A stretch of 64,000 nt of DNA, from assembly GCA_005503085.1 (NCBI GenBank), contig SCOI01000001.1, positions 399,344-463,343 on the forward strand, in the 5' to 3' direction. The stretch's first letter is position 1; each line of letters opens with the position of its first letter. The notes under the pieces were generated by a model. That model was not told the DNA's origin, did not search any database, and saw only the letters and a program-made list of their open reading frames with translations. Positions 1-8,975 of this stretch are shown here, in pieces. Position numbers and translations under genes: made by a program. This DNA is from Burkholderiales bacterium C2. Lineage in GTDB: Bacteria; Pseudomonadota; Gammaproteobacteria; Burkholderiales; Burkholderiaceae_C.

Positions 1-659
1 CATTCCTGCCGGCCGTCCAGGTCCAGCAGCTCGGCCGGGAAGATGAAGGGGATGGCCGACGAGGCCATCAGATGCTCGATCGACAGCCGCGTCTTGACGG
101 CCACCCGCTGCGAGCGCAGCCAGGGCTCGAACGGCAGCTGGGTCTGGTAGAAGGTCACATGCTGGCCCGAGGTGTAGCTGGAGCCGCTGATCGCCAGCGC
201 CTGCATATGGCCGGCCGCCAGCATCTCATCGAGCCGCTCCATGCGCACCCAGCGGCGCAGCAGCGCACCGAGCGGCGCATTGTCCAGCAGGCTGCGCGGG
301 CGCGAGCGCTTCCAGCGTGCCAAGGCCCAGCCCAGGCTCATCATCGTCATCCAGCGCGCGCCGGTGCGTATCACGCCGAAGGAGTCGGCCGCATAGACCT
401 GCTCGACATGCAGGTTCTGCCACAGATGCGTCAGCCCGTCGACCGCGCCATCGAAGTCGTCGGCATTGCAGGCCAGCGTGGCGGCATTGATGGCGCCGGC
501 CGAGGTGCCGGCAATCACCTTGAAGGGATTGCCCTCGACGACGCCGGCATCGCGCTTGAGCTGGGCCAGCGCCGCCAGCACACCGACCTGGTAGGCGGCG
601 CGCGCGCCGCCGCCGGTCAGTATCAATCCTGTCGTGGGCGGGGCCGCCATGTGCTGCAT
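1..659 (-). CDS. Patatin-like phospholipase, 3' end cut by window
   Basis: Reading the minus strand from an ATG at 659 (alternative ATG at 650) gives an open frame that runs off the window start. The N-terminus carries the glycine-rich oxyanion loop GGGARAAYQVGVL and, about 30 residues later, the nucleophile elbow GTSAG, the two signatures of patatin-family Ser-Asp acyl hydrolases. The catalytic Ser is the one in GTSAG. The Asp of the dyad would lie in the missing C-terminal part. Expected activity is hydrolysis of membrane phospholipids or neutral lipids; substrate cannot be told. No signal peptide is visible, so a cytoplasmic or membrane-peripheral location is likely. No clear Shine-Dalgarno precedes either start. 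It is divergent from the octapeptide-repeat gene, with 218 bp between the starts. Confidence 0.85.
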   Translation of the reverse strand, partial: MQHMAAPPTTGLILTGGGARAAYQVGVLAALAQLKRDAGVVEGNPFKVIAGTSAGAINAATLACNADDFDGAVDGLTHLWQNLHVEQVYAADSFGVIRTGARWMTMMSLGWALARWKRSRPRSLLDNAPLGALLRRWVRMERLDEMLAAGHMQALAISGSSYTSGQHVTFYQTQLPFEPWLRSQRVAVKTRLSIEHLMASSAIPFIFPAELLDLDGRQE

Positions 660-844
660 GGTCTGATCGGTCTCGGGTGGAGGTGGGCTGGGTTGACGAC
701 CATCATCGCCGATCACGCGCGCAGCGACAGCCTCGAATAGAGGGTGGAGCAACGCACAAACAACAGGCGCTGAACCGGAAGCGCCCCCTTATTCCGGCGA
801 CCGCCGGCCGCAGATCCACTTAGGCTTATCGGACAAATGGAGCC

Positions 845-858
845 GGGACTTGAGTCCC
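845..858. repeat. Small perfect inverted repeat in the leader of the octapeptide-repeat gene
   Basis: GGGACT-TG-AGTCCC, six paired bases with a two-base centre, lies about 20 bp upstream of the ATG at 878 and just before the purine-rich ribosome site. As RNA the two-base loop is too tight for the full stem, so a protein-binding operator half-site pair is as likely as a hairpin. No clear promoter was recognised in 660-877. Confidence 0.4.
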
Positions 859-877
859 AGGATCAAGGGAGAGAAAA

Positions 878-3800
878 ATGACTAGCAGCACCCCCGGGTC
901 GATCTGGACACCCGCGCTGATCGCGCGCCTGACACCCCAGCAGATCGCCACGATACGGCCGGAGCGGCTGGCCGAGTTCGACAGCGTCCAGCTCAATGCC
1001 TTCTCGCGCGTCCAGTTCGCCAGCCTCAGCGTCGGCCAGCTGCGGGCACTGAGCCCCGAGCAGGTCGGCCATCTGGGCGTCAAGCATCTGCAAGGTCTTA
1101 GCGGCAGCCAGCTGCAGGCCTTCAGCCCCGAACACTTCAGCCACCTGAGCCCGTCAGCCCTGACCGCGCTGACCCCCGCCCATATCGGCGCGCTGAGCCC
1201 CCAGCATCTGGCCGAGCTGAGCAGCACCCAGCTGCGCATGCTGAGCCCGCTGGCCCTGCAGTCCTTCAACGCCGCGCAGATCCAGGGCCTGGGCACGGCC
1301 CAGATCGCCGGCCTGAGCAACAGCCAGCTGGCCGTGCTCAAGCCCGCGCAGCTGGCGGCGCTGGAAACCGAGGACCTGCGCGCGCTGGGCCTGGGCCAGC
1401 TCAACAGCCTGGGCAGCGCACAGTTCGCGGCACTGGGCCCGGCCCAGTTGCAGGCGCTGAGCGACGAGCAGTGGGCCGGCCTGAACGGCCGCCAGCTCGG
1501 TGGCCTGAGCGCCGCTCAGCTGCAGTCGCTGGGCACCGACATCCTGGCGACGCTGAGCCCGGCGGCGCTGCGCGCGCTCAGCGGTGCCCAGCTCGCCTCG
1601 CTCAGCGAGGCCCAGATTGCCGCGCTGACCGAGACCCAGCTGCGCGTGCTCAGCGTCGCCCAGATCGGCGCGCTGGGCAGCGAGGACGTGGCCGCGCTGA
1701 GCGACGGCCAGATCGCCGCCCTGAGCCCGCAGCAGATCGCCGCGATCAAGCCCGAGCATCTGCGTCTGTTCAGCGACGAGGAGCTGCGCGCGCTGTCCAA
1801 GCCCCAGCTGCTGGCGCTGACCGCCGCCCAGATCGCCAAGCTGACACCCGCCCAGCTGCTGGCCCTGGATGAGGAGCAGCTGGCCGCACTCGGACCGCAG
1901 CAGATCGGCGCGCTGACCCCCGCCCAGCTGCAGGCCCTGGGCCCCGAACACCTGGCCCAGCTGGGTCTGGCGGCGCTGCGCGCGCTCGGCACGGCCCAGG
2001 TGGCCGCGCTGGGCTCGGAACAGCTGGCGGCGCTCAGCAGCGAACAGTTCAAGGCGCTCAACGCCAAGCAGCTGGCCGCGATCTCGACCGAGGACATGCA
2101 GGCACTGCGACCCGAGCAGCTGGCCGGCCTGGACGCCGCACAGTTCGCCGCCTTCAGCGGCGCGCAGCTGAGCCTGCTCGGCGCCGATCAGATCGGCGCC
2201 GTCTCGCTGGCCGCGCTGCGCGGCCTGACGACGGCGGACGCGCGGGTGCTCAGCGAGGCCCAGCTGGGCGCCTTGAGCAGCGGCCAGATCCAGGCCCTGG
2301 GCACCCAGGCGCTGCGGGCCATGAGCAGCCAGCAGATCCAGGCGCTCGACGAAGACCAGATCCGCGCGCTGGGCAGCGCCCAGCTGGGCGCGCTCAGCGT
2401 GGCCCAGCTGGAGAGTTTCAGCAGCGCCGAGCTGCAGGCCCTCGGCCACCAGCAACTGGCCGGCCTCAGCGCCACCCAGCTGCGCGGCCTCAGCGCCCAG
2501 ACCCTGGCCCAGCTCAGCGACGAGCAATGGGGCGGCTTCGGCGGCCGGCAGATCAAGGCGCTGAGCAACGAGCAGCTGCAGCGGCTCAGCACCGCGCAGA
2601 TCGCCGCGCTCAGCAGCGACGCGATCGCCGGCCTGAGCACGGCCCAGTTCCTGTCGCTGGGCAGCGCCCAGCTGCAGGCCATCGAGACCCGCGACATCGC
2701 GGCGCTGAGCGCGGCCGATCTGCGCGTGATGGGCAGCCAGCAGATCGCCTGGCTCAGCACGGCTCAGGTCGGCGCACTCAGCGCCGCCGGGCTGAACACG
2801 CTGAGCTCGGCCCAGATCGTCCAGTTCAGCACCGAGCAGCTCGGCGCGCTGAGCAGCCAGGCGCTGCGCGGTCTGGAGGCCGGCGACCTGGTGGCGCTGA
2901 GCCCGGCCCAGCTGCAGGCCCTCAGCAGCGCGCAATGGCTGGGTCTCGGTGCCCAGCAGCTGAGCCAGCTGGGCAGCGCGCAGATCCAGGCGCTGAGCCC
3001 CGACCATATCAAGGCCCTGCCACCGGCAGCCTTCGACGGCCTGAGCGTGCGCCAGCTGGGCTGGCTCAGCGACGAGCAGTGGGCGGGCGTCAGCCATGCC
3101 CAGCTCGCCGCGCTGGCGCCCGGCGACATCAAGGCGCTGCAGGACCGCCTGCCCCGGCTCGACACCGCCCAGCTGCAAGGCCTGGGTGCGGCCCAGGCCC
3201 AGATGCTGGGCAGCGCCACCATCGCCCAGCTCAGCGACGAGCAGCTCAAGGCCCTGGGCGCCGGAGCCATCGGTGCGCTGAGCGGCAACGCGCTGCAGGC
3301 ACTCAGCGCCGAACGCCTGGCCTTGCTGGGCAGCCAGCAGTTGCAGGCCCTGGACGGCGCCGACTTCCAGGCCCTGGGCGCCGAGCGCCTGGGCCAGCTC
3401 AGCAGCCAGCAGATCGCCGTACTGACAGCGGCTGCGGTCGCGCCGATGGGCACGGCCCAGCTGGCGGCGCTGGGTGCCGGCCTGGGCATGAAAGGTGTGG
3501 CGGCGCTGAGCCCGGCCGCGCTGGCCACGCTCAGCAGTGCCGAGATCGCGCATTTCGCCACCAGCGCCCTGCCCGCGCTGCGCAGCGAGCAGATCGCCGC
3601 GCTGGGCAGCGCCCAGATCGCCGGCCTGAGCGCCGCCACCCTGCAGGCCTGGCAGCCCGAGCAGGCGGCGGCCCTGTCCAGCGCCGCCATCCAGGCCCTG
3701 AACAGCCAGCAGATCCAGGGCCTCGGCGGCGCCCAGTTGGCCCAGCTGGGCAGCGCCCAGATCGCCGCACTGACGACCGAGGCCTGGCAGTCCCTGTCCG

Positions 3801-5020
3801 GTGCCAGCCTGAGCGAGCTCAGCGCGGCGCAGATCCGTGCGCTGCCCGCCGGCCATCTGCTGGCGCTGCAGGGCCAGCAGCTGCAGGCCTTGCAGCCCGA
3901 CCAGCTGACGGCGCTGGGCACGGCCGGCATCGCGGCGCTGCGCCCCGAGCAGATCGCCGCGCTGCGGCCGGGCCAGATCGCCGCGCTCGGCGAAGCCCAG
4001 ATCGCAGCACTCGACAAAAGCGATCTGCGCGCCTTGTCGCCCGAGGCCTTGCGAGCCCTCCATGTGGCCCAGATCAGCGTGCTGAGCCCCGCCCAACTCA
4101 GCGAGCTGGCCCCGGCCCAGCTGGCCCAGATGACGCCGGTGCAGATCGGCGCGCTGTCCAATGCCAGCCTGGCCGGGCTCAGCCTGGCCCAGCTGCAGGC
4201 GCTGGCGCCCGAGCAGTTCGATCATCTCTATGGCAGCCAGCTCGGCGCGATCACCCCCTACCGCCTGAGCATGCTCAGCAGCGCGGTGATCGCCTCGCTG
4301 GACGCCGAACAGCTGGCCGTGCTGAGCCCGGCCCAGGTGCTGACCTTGAACGCCCAGCAGTGGCAGGTACTGAGCCCCGAGCAGATCGGCGCCTTCTCGG
4401 CCCAGGCTCTGCGCGAGCTGCCGGTGTCGACGCTGGCCCTGCTGACACCCGAGCAGCTGGGCTCGCTGAGCGCGGCCCAGGGCGCGGCGCTGACGGCCAA
4501 CCAGCTGCAAGGCCTGAGCCTGGCGCAGCTGCAGGCCCTGGGCACGCAGGTGATCGCGGCGCTGAGTCCCACTCAGTTCGATGCGCTGAGCCCCGCCCAG
4601 CTCGGCGCGCTGAGCCCGCAGCAGACCGCCGCCATCAGCACGCAGGACATGCGCCAGCTCTCCGACAGCGATCTGCTGGCCCTGCGCAGCGAGCAGATCA
4701 CCGCCTTCAGCGCGGCCCAGCTGCGAGCGCTGGATGTCGACCAGCTCAATGCGATGAGCACGCTGCAGATCGAGGTCCTCAGCGGCCGCCAGGTCCAGGC
4801 CTTGCATGAGAACCAGATCCACGGGCTGGCGCCGCAGCAGTTCGCCGCGCTGAGCCCCGCCGATATCGGTGTGCTCAGCACCGCGCAGGCGGCCGCGATC
4901 ACCGCCGCCCAGGTCGACGCGATGACTGATGCCCAGCTGCGCTCGCTGAGCGCCCAGACGATAGCCGCGCTCAGCGAGGAAGCGCGTCGCGCGCTGCAGC
5001 AGCAGAGCCTGAGCGCGGCG
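878..5020 (+). repeat. 24-bp coding repeat array (octapeptide units)
   Basis: The DNA behind the octapeptide array is periodic at 24 bp, with the recurring core GCCCAGCTG (Ala-Gln-Leu) and GCGCTGAGC (Ala-Leu-Ser). Units differ from one another at most positions, so the array looks old and selected at the protein level rather than freshly amplified. CAGCTG and similar near-palindromes keep the opposite strand open over 1337 codons. Confidence 0.85.
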
Positions 5021-5419
5021 CCCAGCGAGGACTGGCCGGACCTCGGCGGCATCGGCCTGGGCCCGCTCGATCCGCTGCCGACCCTGCCCAAGTTCGAGCC
5101 TATCCAGACCCCGTCCCGGCCGGAGCTGGCCATCGAGCTGGACTTCGATATCGCACCGCAGCTGCACCCGCCGGCCAGCCTGGCGCTGGCCCTGCCGAGC
5201 CTCGATGTGGCGCCGGTGCTGGCGCTGGCGTCACTGCCCCAGCTGTCCGAGCTGCTGACCCCGGCACAGGACGCGCTGCTGGGCGCGGCGGTGGCCGAGC
5301 CGACGCGCGGTCCGGATGAAGGCTCGCCCGCCACCGAGCTGTCACCGGCCATGCTGCAGGAGCTGCAGCGGATGACACAGGAAGCGCTGTTTGATGGGCG
5401 CAATCAGTTGCTGATCTAG
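878..5419 (+). CDS. Giant octapeptide-repeat protein (about 170 tandem 8-residue units)
   Basis: A 1513-residue protein of unknown function. The ATG at 878 follows AAGGGAGAG, a good ribosome site. After nine residues an uninterrupted array begins with consensus A-L-[S/G/T]-[P/S/T/E]-[A/E]-Q-[L/I]-[A/Q/G/R]. Counting the Leu at position 2, the array has 92 exact octads from residue 18 to 754, one 7-residue unit (754-760), 13 octads, one 12-residue unit (865-876), then 60 octads to residue 1357 and two or three more. The remaining ~138 residues are acidic and Pro-rich with a short helical C-terminus. There is no Cys, no signal peptide, no transmembrane segment and no RTX motif. Ser/Thr at position 3 and Gln at position 6 would fit a helix capping box (S-x-x-Q), so a regular solenoid is a plausible inference. 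Similar LTxxQ-type octads occur, from memory, in uncharacterised large bacterial proteins. The only flanking genes are the patatin and the convergent dnaE, 12 bp away. Confidence 0.9.
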   Translation: MTSSTPGSIWTPALIARLTPQQIATIRPERLAEFDSVQLNAFSRVQFASLSVGQLRALSPEQVGHLGVKHLQGLSGSQLQAFSPEHFSHLSPSALTALTPAHIGALSPQHLAELSSTQLRMLSPLALQSFNAAQIQGLGTAQIAGLSNSQLAVLKPAQLAALETEDLRALGLGQLNSLGSAQFAALGPAQLQALSDEQWAGLNGRQLGGLSAAQLQSLGTDILATLSPAALRALSGAQLASLSEAQIAALTETQLRVLSVAQIGALGSEDVAALSDGQIAALSPQQIAAIKPEHLRLFSDEELRALSKPQLLALTAAQIAKLTPAQLLALDEEQLAALGPQQIGALTPAQLQALGPEHLAQLGLAALRALGTAQVAALGSEQLAALSSEQFKALNAKQLAAISTEDMQALRPEQLAGLDAAQFAAFSGAQLSLLGADQIGAVSLAALRGLTTADARVLSEAQLGALSSGQIQALGTQALRAMSSQQIQALDEDQIRALGSAQLGALSVAQLESFSSAELQALGHQQLAGLSATQLRGLSAQTLAQLSDEQWGGFGGRQIKALSNEQLQRLSTAQIAALSSDAIAGLSTAQFLSLGSAQLQAIETRDIAALSAADLRVMGSQQIAWLSTAQVGALSAAGLNTLSSAQIVQFSTEQLGALSSQALRGLEAGDLVALSPAQLQALSSAQWLGLGAQQLSQLGSAQIQALSPDHIKALPPAAFDGLSVRQLGWLSDEQWAGVSHAQLAALAPGDIKALQDRLPRLDTAQLQGLGAAQAQMLGSATIAQLSDEQLKALGAGAIGALSGNALQALSAERLALLGSQQLQALDGADFQALGAERLGQLSSQQIAVLTAAAVAPMGTAQLAALGAGLGMKGVAALSPAALATLSSAEIAHFATSALPALRSEQIAALGSAQIAGLSAATLQAWQPEQAAALSSAAIQALNSQQIQGLGGAQLAQLGSAQIAALTTEAWQSLSGASLSELSAAQIRALPAGHLLALQGQQLQALQPDQLTALGTAGIAALRPEQIAALRPGQIAALGEAQIAALDKSDLRALSPEALRALHVAQISVLSPAQLSELAPAQLAQMTPVQIGALSNASLAGLSLAQLQALAPEQFDHLYGSQLGAITPYRLSMLSSAVIASLDAEQLAVLSPAQVLTLNAQQWQVLSPEQIGAFSAQALRELPVSTLALLTPEQLGSLSAAQGAALTANQLQGLSLAQLQALGTQVIAALSPTQFDALSPAQLGALSPQQTAAISTQDMRQLSDSDLLALRSEQITAFSAAQLRALDVDQLNAMSTLQIEVLSGRQVQALHENQIHGLAPQQFAALSPADIGVLSTAQAAAITAAQVDAMTDAQLRSLSAQTIAALSEEARRALQQQSLSAAPSEDWPDLGGIGLGPLDPLPTLPKFEPIQTPSRPELAIELDFDIAPQLHPPASLALALPSLDVAPVLALASLPQLSELLTPAQDALLGAAVAEPTRGPDEGSPATELSPAMLQELQRMTQEALFDGRNQLLI

Positions 5420-5431
5420 GCCTGTCCCGCC

Positions 5432-8400
5432 TCAGCTCACCTCATAGACGATCTGCGGCGGCTCCGGGCTGATTGCCGCGAAGCGCTGCAGCGCTTCGTC
5501 GCAGGGCCAGAAGCGGCTGTCCTCGCCGAGGTCGATCTTGGCCTGGCCGCTGGCCAGGAAGTGGTGGGTCATGACCTTCAGACCCTGGTTGACGACGCCC
5601 TGTTCGCCCTGCTGCTGGCGCGCCGGCCATTGCTTGACCACCTCGTCCAGCGGCGGCAGCTTGGTTCGGACCGGCACATAGACATAGCGGCCAAAGCGCG
5701 CCCGCGCGCCGGCCAGGTCCCAGACCGCCTGCACGGTCAGGCGCAGGCCGCCGGAGAAGCGGTCGTTCTGCACCTTGCCCTGCACGATGATCAGCTCGTC
5801 GTCGGCCAGCAGCTCCTTGTGGGCATTGATCAGCTCCTCGTTGGCCACCGCCTCGATCGCGTCGCTCTTGTCGTCGAGCTTGAAGATCGCGACGCGGCCG
5901 CGGTGGCCGTTGATGATGCGCAGATCGCCGACGATGCCGGCCACCATGATGGGCTCGCGGCTGTCCTGCAAATCGGCGACGCGGCGCTTGACCATGCGCC
6001 GCACCTCCTCGCCGCTCTGATCGAAGAGATGGCCGCTGAGGTAGTAGCCGATCGCGGTCTTCTCCAGGCTCAGCCGCTCCTTGATGCTCCAGGGCCCGGC
6101 CTGCACCAGCGGCGGCTCGGCGGTCGAGGAGCCATGGGTGTCATCGAAGTCGAACAAGCCGCCCTGGTCGACGTTCTGCGCCAGGCCCTCGGCATAGGTG
6201 TAGCCCAGCGCCACGCTGGCCAGCAGCCGGGCGCGGTCAGGCTCGATCGCATCGAAAGCGCCGGCCTTGATCAAGGCCTCGACCACGCGCTTGTTGACCT
6301 GCTTGCGGTCGACCCGGGCGCAGAAGTCGAAGAAGCTCTTGAACGGACCGCCCTCGGTGCGCGCCGCGACGATGGCGTGGATCGCGCCGACGCCGGTGCC
6401 CTTGATCGCGCCCAGGCTGTAATTGATCTTGCGTTCCGACAGCGGCTCGAAGCGGTGCACGCCCAGGTTCACATTGGGCGGCTCGAACTCGATGCCGAAG
6501 AGCTTGGCATCGTTCATCAGGACCTTGAGCTTGTCGGTGTCGTCCGACTCGATGGTCATGTTCGCGGCGAAGAACTCGGCCGTGAAATGCACCTTCAGCC
6601 AGCCGGTGTGATAGGCCAGCAGCGAGTAGGCGGCGGCATGCGACTTGTTGAAGCCGTAGCCGGCGAACTTCTCCATCAGGTCGAAGACCTCGTCGGCCTT
6701 GTCCTGATCGATGCCCTTCTCGGCCGCGCCCTTGCGGAACAGCTCGCGATGGGCGGCCATCTCCTCGGCCTTCTTCTTGCCCATCGCGCGGCGCAGCATG
6801 TCGGCGCCGCCCAGCGTGTAGCCCCCCAGCACCTGGGCGGTCTGCATCACCTGTTCCTGGTAGACCATGATGCCGTAGGTTTCGGCCAGCACGGCCTCGG
6901 CCAGCGGGTGCGGGTACTCGACCTTCTCCTTGCCATGCTTGCGCGCGACAAAGGTCGGGATCAGATCCATAGGCCCCGGCCGGTACAGCGCGTTCAGCGC
7001 GATCAGGTCTTCCAGCCGCGAGGGCTTGGCCTCGCGCAGCATCTTCTGCATGCCGCTGGATTCAAACTGGAACACCGATTCGGTCAGGCCGTCGGAGAAC
7101 AGCTTGTAGGTCTTGCGGTCGTCCAGAGGAATCGTCTCGAAGGCGAAGTCCTTGTGCTGCGGATAGCGCGTGGTGATGAATTCCTTGGCCAGCTCCATGA
7201 TGGTCAAGGTCGCCAGGCCCAGAAAGTCGAACTTGACCAGGCCGATCGCCTCGACGTCGTCCTTGTCGTACTGGCTCACCGCCGAAGTCGAACCGGGCTG
7301 CTGGTACTGCGGGCAGAAGTCGGTGATCTTGCCCGGCGCGATCAGCACGCCACCGGCATGCATGCCGATATTGCGCACCATGCCCTCGACCCGCGCGGCC
7401 AGCTTCAGCAGGCCCGCCACCTCCTCGTCCAGCGCCTCGCGCTCCTCGATCTCGGGCGCCTCCTTGCGGGCGTAGATGATCTTGTCGTCGGGCTTCTCGG
7501 GCACCAGGGCCAGGGTCACGGTCTTGCCGGGGGGCGCCGGGATCAGCTTGGCGATCGAGTCGACCTGGCCGAAGCCCATGCCCAGCACCCGGCCGATATC
7601 GCGCAGCGCCGCCTTGGCCGCCATCGTGCCGAAGGTGGCGATCTGGCTGACCGCCGGGCGGCCGTATTTGTCCTTGACGTAGTCGATCACCCGGTCGCGG
7701 TTGCCCTGGCAGAAATCGATGTCGAAGTCGGGCATCGAGACCCGCTCGGGATTCAGGAAACGCTCGAACAGCAGGTTGTACTGCAGCGGGTCCAGGTCGG
7801 TGATCAAGAGCACATAGGCCACCAGCGAGCCGGCGCCCGAGCCCCGGCCCGGGCCCACCGGGCAGCCATTGTTCTTGGCCCACTGGATGAAGTCTCCCAC
7901 GATCAGGAAGTAGCCCGGGAAGCCCATCTTGATGATGGTGTTCAGCTCGAACTCCAGGCGCTCGACATAGCGCGGCCGCTCGGCATCGCGCTTGGCCGGG
8001 TCGGGGTAGAGCTGCTTGAGCCGGTGCTCCAGGCCGTCAAAGCTCTGCGCACGGAAATAGACGTCCATCGGCATCGGCGTGCCGTCGTCCTGCAGCGGCG
8101 TCGGGAAGTCGGGCAGCTGCGGCTTGCCCAGCACCAGGGACAGGCTGCAGCGCCGCGCGATCTCCACCGTGTTGGCGATCGCCGAGGGCACATCGGCGAA
8201 CAGCGCCTCCATATCCGCCTGCGGGCGGAAATACTGGCCCGGCAGGAAGCGCTTGATGCGCTTGGGGTTGGCCAGGGTCTCGCCCTCGGCCACGCAGACG
8301 CGCGCCTCGTGGGCCTCGAAGTCTTCCTCGGCCAGGAACTGCACCGGGTGGGTGGCCACCACCGGCAGGCCCAGCTCGGCGGCAAAGGGCACGCTGGCCA

Positions 8401-8938
8401 GCACCAGGGCCTCCTGGCCGGGCAGGCCGGCGCGCTGCAGCTCGATGTAGAAACGCTGCGGGAAGAGGCTTGACAGACGCTGCGCCCAGTCCAGCGCCCG
8501 CGCCTTGTCGCCCTGCAGCAAGGCCTGGCCCAGGCCGCCATGCTGGGCGCCCGACAGGCAGATCAGGCCCTCGCCCAGCTCCTGCAGCCATTCAAGCTTC
8601 AGGCAGGCCTGGTTGCGTATCACGTTCTGTATCCAGGCGCGCGACAGCAGCTCGCTGAGGTTCAGATAGCCCTGCTTGCTCTGGATCAGCAGCAGCACGC
8701 GCGAGGGTTGCTTGTCCGAACCCTCGGGCTCCAGCCAGCAGTCGGCCCCCAGGATGGGCTTGACGCCCTTCTTGCGGCAGGCGTTGTAGAACTTGACGCC
8801 GCCGAACAGATTGGCCAGGTCGGTGACGGCCAGTGCCGGCTGTCCGTCCTTGGCCGCCGCCGCTGCGGCATCGTCGATTCTCAGGGTGCCGTCGACGACG
8901 GAAAACTCGGTATGGGTACGCAGATGGACGAAGGGCAT
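5432..8938 (-). CDS. dnaE: DNA polymerase III alpha subunit
   Basis: 1168 residues, close to the usual ~1160 for DnaE. It is the replicative polymerase of the Pol III core. The ATG at 8938 gives MPFVHLRTHTEFSVVDG, the standard N-terminus of the PHP domain. The longer open frame upstream is not needed. The palm motif PDFDIDF puts two catalytic aspartates at about D404 and D406, matching the E. coli positions closely. GFNKSHAAAYS of the fingers/tau-binding region follows, and the C-terminus has the OB-fold (LRIINGHRGRVAIF). It converges on the octapeptide-repeat gene and is divergent from the cyclophilin gene with only 37 bp between starts. No Shine-Dalgarno precedes the ATG. A TACAAT hexamer sits six bases upstream of it, suggesting a leaderless message. 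Confidence 0.98.
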   Translation of the reverse strand: MPFVHLRTHTEFSVVDGTLRIDDAAAAAAKDGQPALAVTDLANLFGGVKFYNACRKKGVKPILGADCWLEPEGSDKQPSRVLLLIQSKQGYLNLSELLSRAWIQNVIRNQACLKLEWLQELGEGLICLSGAQHGGLGQALLQGDKARALDWAQRLSSLFPQRFYIELQRAGLPGQEALVLASVPFAAELGLPVVATHPVQFLAEEDFEAHEARVCVAEGETLANPKRIKRFLPGQYFRPQADMEALFADVPSAIANTVEIARRCSLSLVLGKPQLPDFPTPLQDDGTPMPMDVYFRAQSFDGLEHRLKQLYPDPAKRDAERPRYVERLEFELNTIIKMGFPGYFLIVGDFIQWAKNNGCPVGPGRGSGAGSLVAYVLLITDLDPLQYNLLFERFLNPERVSMPDFDIDFCQGNRDRVIDYVKDKYGRPAVSQIATFGTMAAKAALRDIGRVLGMGFGQVDSIAKLIPAPPGKTVTLALVPEKPDDKIIYARKEAPEIEEREALDEEVAGLLKLAARVEGMVRNIGMHAGGVLIAPGKITDFCPQYQQPGSTSAVSQYDKDDVEAIGLVKFDFLGLATLTIMELAKEFITTRYPQHKDFAFETIPLDDRKTYKLFSDGLTESVFQFESSGMQKMLREAKPSRLEDLIALNALYRPGPMDLIPTFVARKHGKEKVEYPHPLAEAVLAETYGIMVYQEQVMQTAQVLGGYTLGGADMLRRAMGKKKAEEMAAHRELFRKGAAEKGIDQDKADEVFDLMEKFAGYGFNKSHAAAYSLLAYHTGWLKVHFTAEFFAANMTIESDDTDKLKVLMNDAKLFGIEFEPPNVNLGVHRFEPLSERKINYSLGAIKGTGVGAIHAIVAARTEGGPFKSFFDFCARVDRKQVNKRVVEALIKAGAFDAIEPDRARLLASVALGYTYAEGLAQNVDQGGLFDFDDTHGSSTAEPPLVQAGPWSIKERLSLEKTAIGYYLSGHLFDQSGEEVRRMVKRRVADLQDSREPIMVAGIVGDLRIINGHRGRVAIFKLDDKSDAIEAVANEELINAHKELLADDELIIVQGKVQNDRFSGGLRLTVQAVWDLAGARARFGRYVYVPVRTKLPPLDEVVKQWPARQQQGEQGVVNQGLKVMTHHFLASGQAKIDLGEDSRFWPCDEALQRFAAISPEPPQIVYEVS

Positions 8939-8944
8939 GGCGGG

Positions 8945-8950
8945 ATTGTA
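8945..8950 (-). promoter_or_regulatory. -10-like TACAAT, six bases before dnaE ATG
   Basis: Minus-strand TACAAT followed by CCCGCC and the dnaE ATG. With no Shine-Dalgarno, transcription would begin at or next to the start codon. No recognisable -35 was found. It is one of at least eight such arrangements in this window. Confidence 0.45.
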
Positions 8951-8961
8951 GAGAGCGGCGC

Positions 8962-8967
8962 TATGCT
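8962..8967 (+). promoter_or_regulatory. -10-like TATGCT, eight bases before the cyclophilin ATG
   Basis: TATGCT followed by eight bases and the ATG at 8976, no Shine-Dalgarno. It lies within the 37-bp divergent gap shared with the dnaE start, so the two promoters would overlap back to back. Confidence 0.4.
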
Positions 8968-8975
8968 CGCCGCCC

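Noticed and set aside
878..5020. Possible CRISPR array or satellite DNA
   Set aside because: The 24-bp period has no spacers and preserves one reading frame with protein-level consensus; it is a coding repeat.
878..5020. Resemblance of L-T/S-P-x-Q octads to TAL-effector repeats (LTPxQV)
   Set aside because: TAL repeats are 33-35 residues with a variable di-residue. Here the unit is 8 residues and nothing else matches.
1154..5167. 1337-codon open frame antisense to the octapeptide gene
   Set aside because: Opened by the 24-bp periodic, CAGCTG-rich DNA. Its product is low-complexity and mirrors the sense repeats, with no ribosome site or family content.
5561..8473. 970-codon plus-strand ORF across dnaE
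   Set aside because: Shadow of dnaE in high-GC DNA; the minus-strand frame has full polymerase motifs.
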